Source of the DNA: Afipia sp.
Lineage (GTDB): Bacteria; Pseudomonadota; Alphaproteobacteria; Rhizobiales; Xanthobacteraceae
DNA: 64,000 bases
Assembly (NCBI GenBank): GCA_024707075.1
Contig: JANQAK010000004.1
Coordinates: 248,001-312,000, forward strand
Direction of reading: 5' to 3'
The translations under genes were made by a program, and so were the position numbers. Within the stretch, counting starts at the first letter, position 1. Each line of letters starts with the position of its first letter. The notes under the pieces are model-generated. The model saw only the letters and a program-made list of their open reading frames with translations, did no database searches and had not been told where the DNA came from. Of this stretch, positions 62,038-64,000 are shown one piece after another.

Positions 62038-62436
62038 GAAATTCCCCGTCCGATTCCCAGTCTATTCGCCTCGTTCTGAGGCCAAATTTGGTCCGGCGCG
62101 GCCATTCCTTTGCGGCCGCAGCGTCCAAGCGAAGCCGCCGCTCCGGACCTGTCCGGCCGGATGCTCGTTCATCCGGCTAAGGTGTTGGAGCAGCGCCGCT
62201 TTTTCGGGTTCGTGATCGAACGCGAAGAGCGCAGGGAATCAAACTAGGGGGCGACGGTTTCAAAAGGGTTAAGCAAGGGTTTCCGCAGCCAGCGGGATCT
62301 GTCGCGTATTTGCGACAATTGTGCGACGCACCAGATTCTTGACATTTTTTGTGCAATGCGGCATAGTTGAGACGTGGTTAGGGAGCCGGGAACCTCCCGG
62401 CATGTGCAGGTCTCAGTCTGGGAAAGGATACGATTA
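62038..62436. other. Divergent intergenic region with phasin promoter
   Basis: No supported gene. It contains a likely promoter at 62339-62367 and a short imperfect dyad near 62155-62180. It separates the leftward carboxypeptidase from the rightward phasin gene. Confidence 0.45.
62339..62367 (+). promoter_or_regulatory. Sigma-70-like promoter for phasin
   Basis: TTGACA (62339-62344) and CATAGT (62362-62367) are 17 bases apart. The region around them is rich in TGC/GCA words, as in targets of the PHA regulator PhaR, but no perfect site is evident. Confidence 0.5.
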
Positions 62437-62775
62437 ATGGCTCAAGTTGAAGAAATTCAGAAATACGGCAAGGAGCAGTTCGAGGCTGCTGTCGCTTCGG
62501 TCAATACCTTCTCGAGCGGCTTTCAGTCGATTGCCAATGCCTATGGCGAATATGCCAAGAAGTCGTTCGAAGACACCAAGGCCTTCGTTGAAAAGCTCTC
62601 GGGCGTGAAGTCGGTCGAGAAGGCCATCGAGGTTCAGACCGAATTCGCAAAGAACTCTTACGAGACGTTCGTTGCCGAGTCGCAGAAGATCGGCGAACTC
62701 TACAGCGATCTCGCCAAGCAGGCCTTCAAGCCTTTTGAGACCCTTGTTGCGAAGGTCGCTCCGACCACGCACTGA
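62437..62775 (+). CDS. phaP: Phasin
   Basis: This 112-residue, all-helical protein is of the phasin 2 type: EIQKYGKEQFEAAVASVNTF, QSIANAYGEYAKKSFEDTKA, SVEKAIEVQTEFAKNSYETF. It coats polyhydroxybutyrate granules. AAAGGA precedes the ATG. A strong terminator at 62796 ends the transcript. Codon use suggests high expression. The assignment to PHA granules follows from family. Confidence 0.9.
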   Translation: MAQVEEIQKYGKEQFEAAVASVNTFSSGFQSIANAYGEYAKKSFEDTKAFVEKLSGVKSVEKAIEVQTEFAKNSYETFVAESQKIGELYSDLAKQAFKPFETLVAKVAPTTH

Positions 62776-62795
62776 TCTCTCGGCTCTCCACCAAC

Positions 62796-62828
62796 GAAAA
62801 AGCCCGGCTTCGACAGCCGGGCTTTTTT
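62796..62828. terminator. Bidirectional terminator between phasin and TadG-like genes
   Basis: AAAAAGCCCGGCT and AGCCGGGCTTTTTT enclose TCGAC. A-run and T-run flank the stem on both sides, so it serves the convergent genes ending at 62775 and 62863. Confidence 0.85.
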
Positions 62829-62862
62829 ATTGGTCTTGTTGGTCGCGTCGCTACGACCATTC

Positions 62863-64000
62863 TTATTTCGCGAGACGCAGTTTCGAAAGCGATGAGCCGA
62901 TCGAACTAAACGCGCTTGCGATGCCGCTCGCCGAGGTCGATGAATAGAAACTGCCGCTGTCGGCGCACGCCTTCAGAACAGCGGATTCCGGATCGCCATC
63001 GGTATTGACCTGAATGGTATAGACAGAGGTCGATCCATTCGTTTTATTTTTGATGTTGTTGCAGAGAATAGTCTGCCGGTCATCGACCTGTGAGGACCAA
63101 CTGTATCCGTTGCCGTACCAGCGATCCTGCGTGTTCATCCCGTCCGACAGCAGGATGATCGCGTCAGTATATTTATAGGCAGAATCCTTGGCGGGCGTCA
63201 CGAACGGATCTGCCGACTGAAGCATCATCCATGCCCACTGCATGCCGATCGGCTGATTGGTTGAGCCGTTCGCGACCAGGTTGTTGATCTTGCCTTTGAT
63301 CGTCGTATCGTCGGTTGAACTGTCGCCTTCTTTGGAATTGTACACTGACGTCATCGGTAGGATGGATGAACCGCAGTCGCTGTAGTTCGCAGCAAGAAAC
63401 AGCGTCGCCGGTGTGACGGTGGTCGGCACATCCTTCGTCGTGTCGTAAGGCTGAGTGCGATCTGTCACGCAACCTTTCCAGCTGTTGACGTTGTTGGGAG
63501 TCCATGTCTTCCCGGCGGCGACACACGAACTCTTGGTCTTTTTGGTTGACTGGCTGCAACTGCCATAACTGGTGTCCCAGTCAAGCCAGGCGGCGGTCTT
63601 ATTGCTGGTGCCGACATTGACCATGACGTTGAAAGGAATGATCGACAGATACACGTCGTCGACGGTCTTCGCCGACAACTTGAGTGTATCCACCAAAGCC
63701 TTGGCGGCCTTTTTCATGGCATCGAGCTTGTCGTCAGAGTTCATCGATCCCGTGATGTCCAGCGCCATCGCGATCCGGAGTCGGGTGTTGCCCCAAGCCG
63801 TGGTCGAACTTGCACCGAAGTCGAGGGTCGGGAAGCCTACGACCTTCATGAAATCGGTTTGCATGGTGGCCGATCCCGTGACGACCACCTTGGAACCTTG
63901 TGTGCTGCTGGTGGTATAGCTCGCATTCACGACAACGTTCTGTGCTTCGGGATGGTTGTAGAGTGAGTTGAAATAAGTCTGTGCCTTTTGATTGATTTCC
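62863..64000 (-). CDS. TadG-like pilus-associated VWA protein (5' end outside window)
   Basis: The frame stays open to base 64000. The visible 379 residues contain a VWA domain with RIAMALDITGSMNSDDKLDA (MIDAS D-x-T-x-S), DDVYLSIIPFNVMVN and DAIILLSDGMNTQDR. It has long Ser/Thr/Asn-rich inserts and several cysteine pairs. The upstream part (VVVNASYTTSST, VVTGSATMQTDF) is the TadE/TadG-like stretch after the membrane anchor. This is the Flp/Tad pilus-associated TadG type. Its N-terminal membrane anchor is beyond the window. Confidence 0.8.
   Translation of the reverse strand, partial: EINQKAQTYFNSLYNHPEAQNVVVNASYTTSSTQGSKVVVTGSATMQTDFMKVVGFPTLDFGASSTTAWGNTRLRIAMALDITGSMNSDDKLDAMKKAAKALVDTLKLSAKTVDDVYLSIIPFNVMVNVGTSNKTAAWLDWDTSYGSCSQSTKKTKSSCVAAGKTWTPNNVNSWKGCVTDRTQPYDTTKDVPTTVTPATLFLAANYSDCGSSILPMTSVYNSKEGDSSTDDTTIKGKINNLVANGSTNQPIGMQWAWMMLQSADPFVTPAKDSAYKYTDAIILLSDGMNTQDRWYGNGYSWSSQVDDRQTILCNNIKNKTNGSTSVYTIQVNTDGDPESAVLKACADSGSFYSSTSASGIASAFSSIGSSLSKLRLAK

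Overview
This window looks like a chromosomal segment of an alphaproteobacterium of the Nitrobacteraceae (Bradyrhizobium, Rhodopseudomonas, Afipia or Nitrobacter type). The support is a GC-rich background, a MipZ division ATPase, a phasin, a KatG/OxyR pair, class III alcohol dehydrogenase, GCG_CRPN-type secreted peptides, and several palindromic repeats of kinds I associate with that family. The genus cannot be fixed from the sequence alone.

Layout. 1-2465 is accessory: the end of a DUF4160 gene, a DUF2442 gene, a short 3' fragment of an acyl-CoA carboxylase beta gene, then an A/T-rich pair coding a P-loop kinase fused to a decayed Nudix fold and a stand-alone Nudix hydrolase. 2481-8571 carries a frameshifted TRIC channel gene, a candidate structured RNA with four identical hairpin loops (3533-3795), and small secreted or membrane proteins. 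8961-17750 is a catabolic operon: an indolepyruvate ferredoxin oxidoreductase-like enzyme, an SCP-x-like thiolase with its DUF35 partner, a MaoC hydratase, an MFE-2-like dehydrogenase, a DHDPS-family lyase and a NUDT19-like Nudix. Together they resemble a dispersed peroxisomal-type beta-oxidation set. 17840-22882 holds DUF3750, a BtuF-like protein and the divergent katG/oxyR peroxide-defence pair.

22994-28188 is framed by an intact tRNA-Arg(TCG) and a decayed full-length copy of it (67 of 77 positions identical). It contains a beta-barrel protein, a LuxR-type regulator and a PQQ-dependent alcohol dehydrogenase with a fused cytochrome c domain. 28198-30900 holds a TPR protein, a DUF6065-like gene, a secreted ClpP-like protein and several repeats, including a two-hairpin element (29057-29225). 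The same geometry, with different stem sequence, recurs at 49297-49456.

30930-51267 is mostly housekeeping: glutathione-dependent formaldehyde dehydrogenase, an EamA transporter, a frameshifted photolyase, 1-Cys peroxiredoxin, a phosphodiesterase-like enzyme, the biotin-carrying subunit of propionyl/acetyl-CoA carboxylase, an oxaloacetate decarboxylase-like enzyme, acylphosphatase, lipB, a FliN-like protein, tRNA-Leu(GAG), PilZ, two tandem polysaccharide deacetylases, mgtE, an M15-like peptidase, an XRE regulator, an aldo/keto reductase and YdcF. 51410-64000 has a glutathione transferase, DUF937, DUF1489, panC, mipZ, an alpha/beta hydrolase, a VWA protein, a frameshifted J-domain protein, a D-Ala-D-Ala carboxypeptidase with SPOR domain, a phasin, and a TadG-like protein cut by the window edge.

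Three otherwise well-preserved genes (TRIC, photolyase, J-domain) each carry one single-base indel, two of them in homopolymers, so assembly error must be excluded before calling them pseudogenes.
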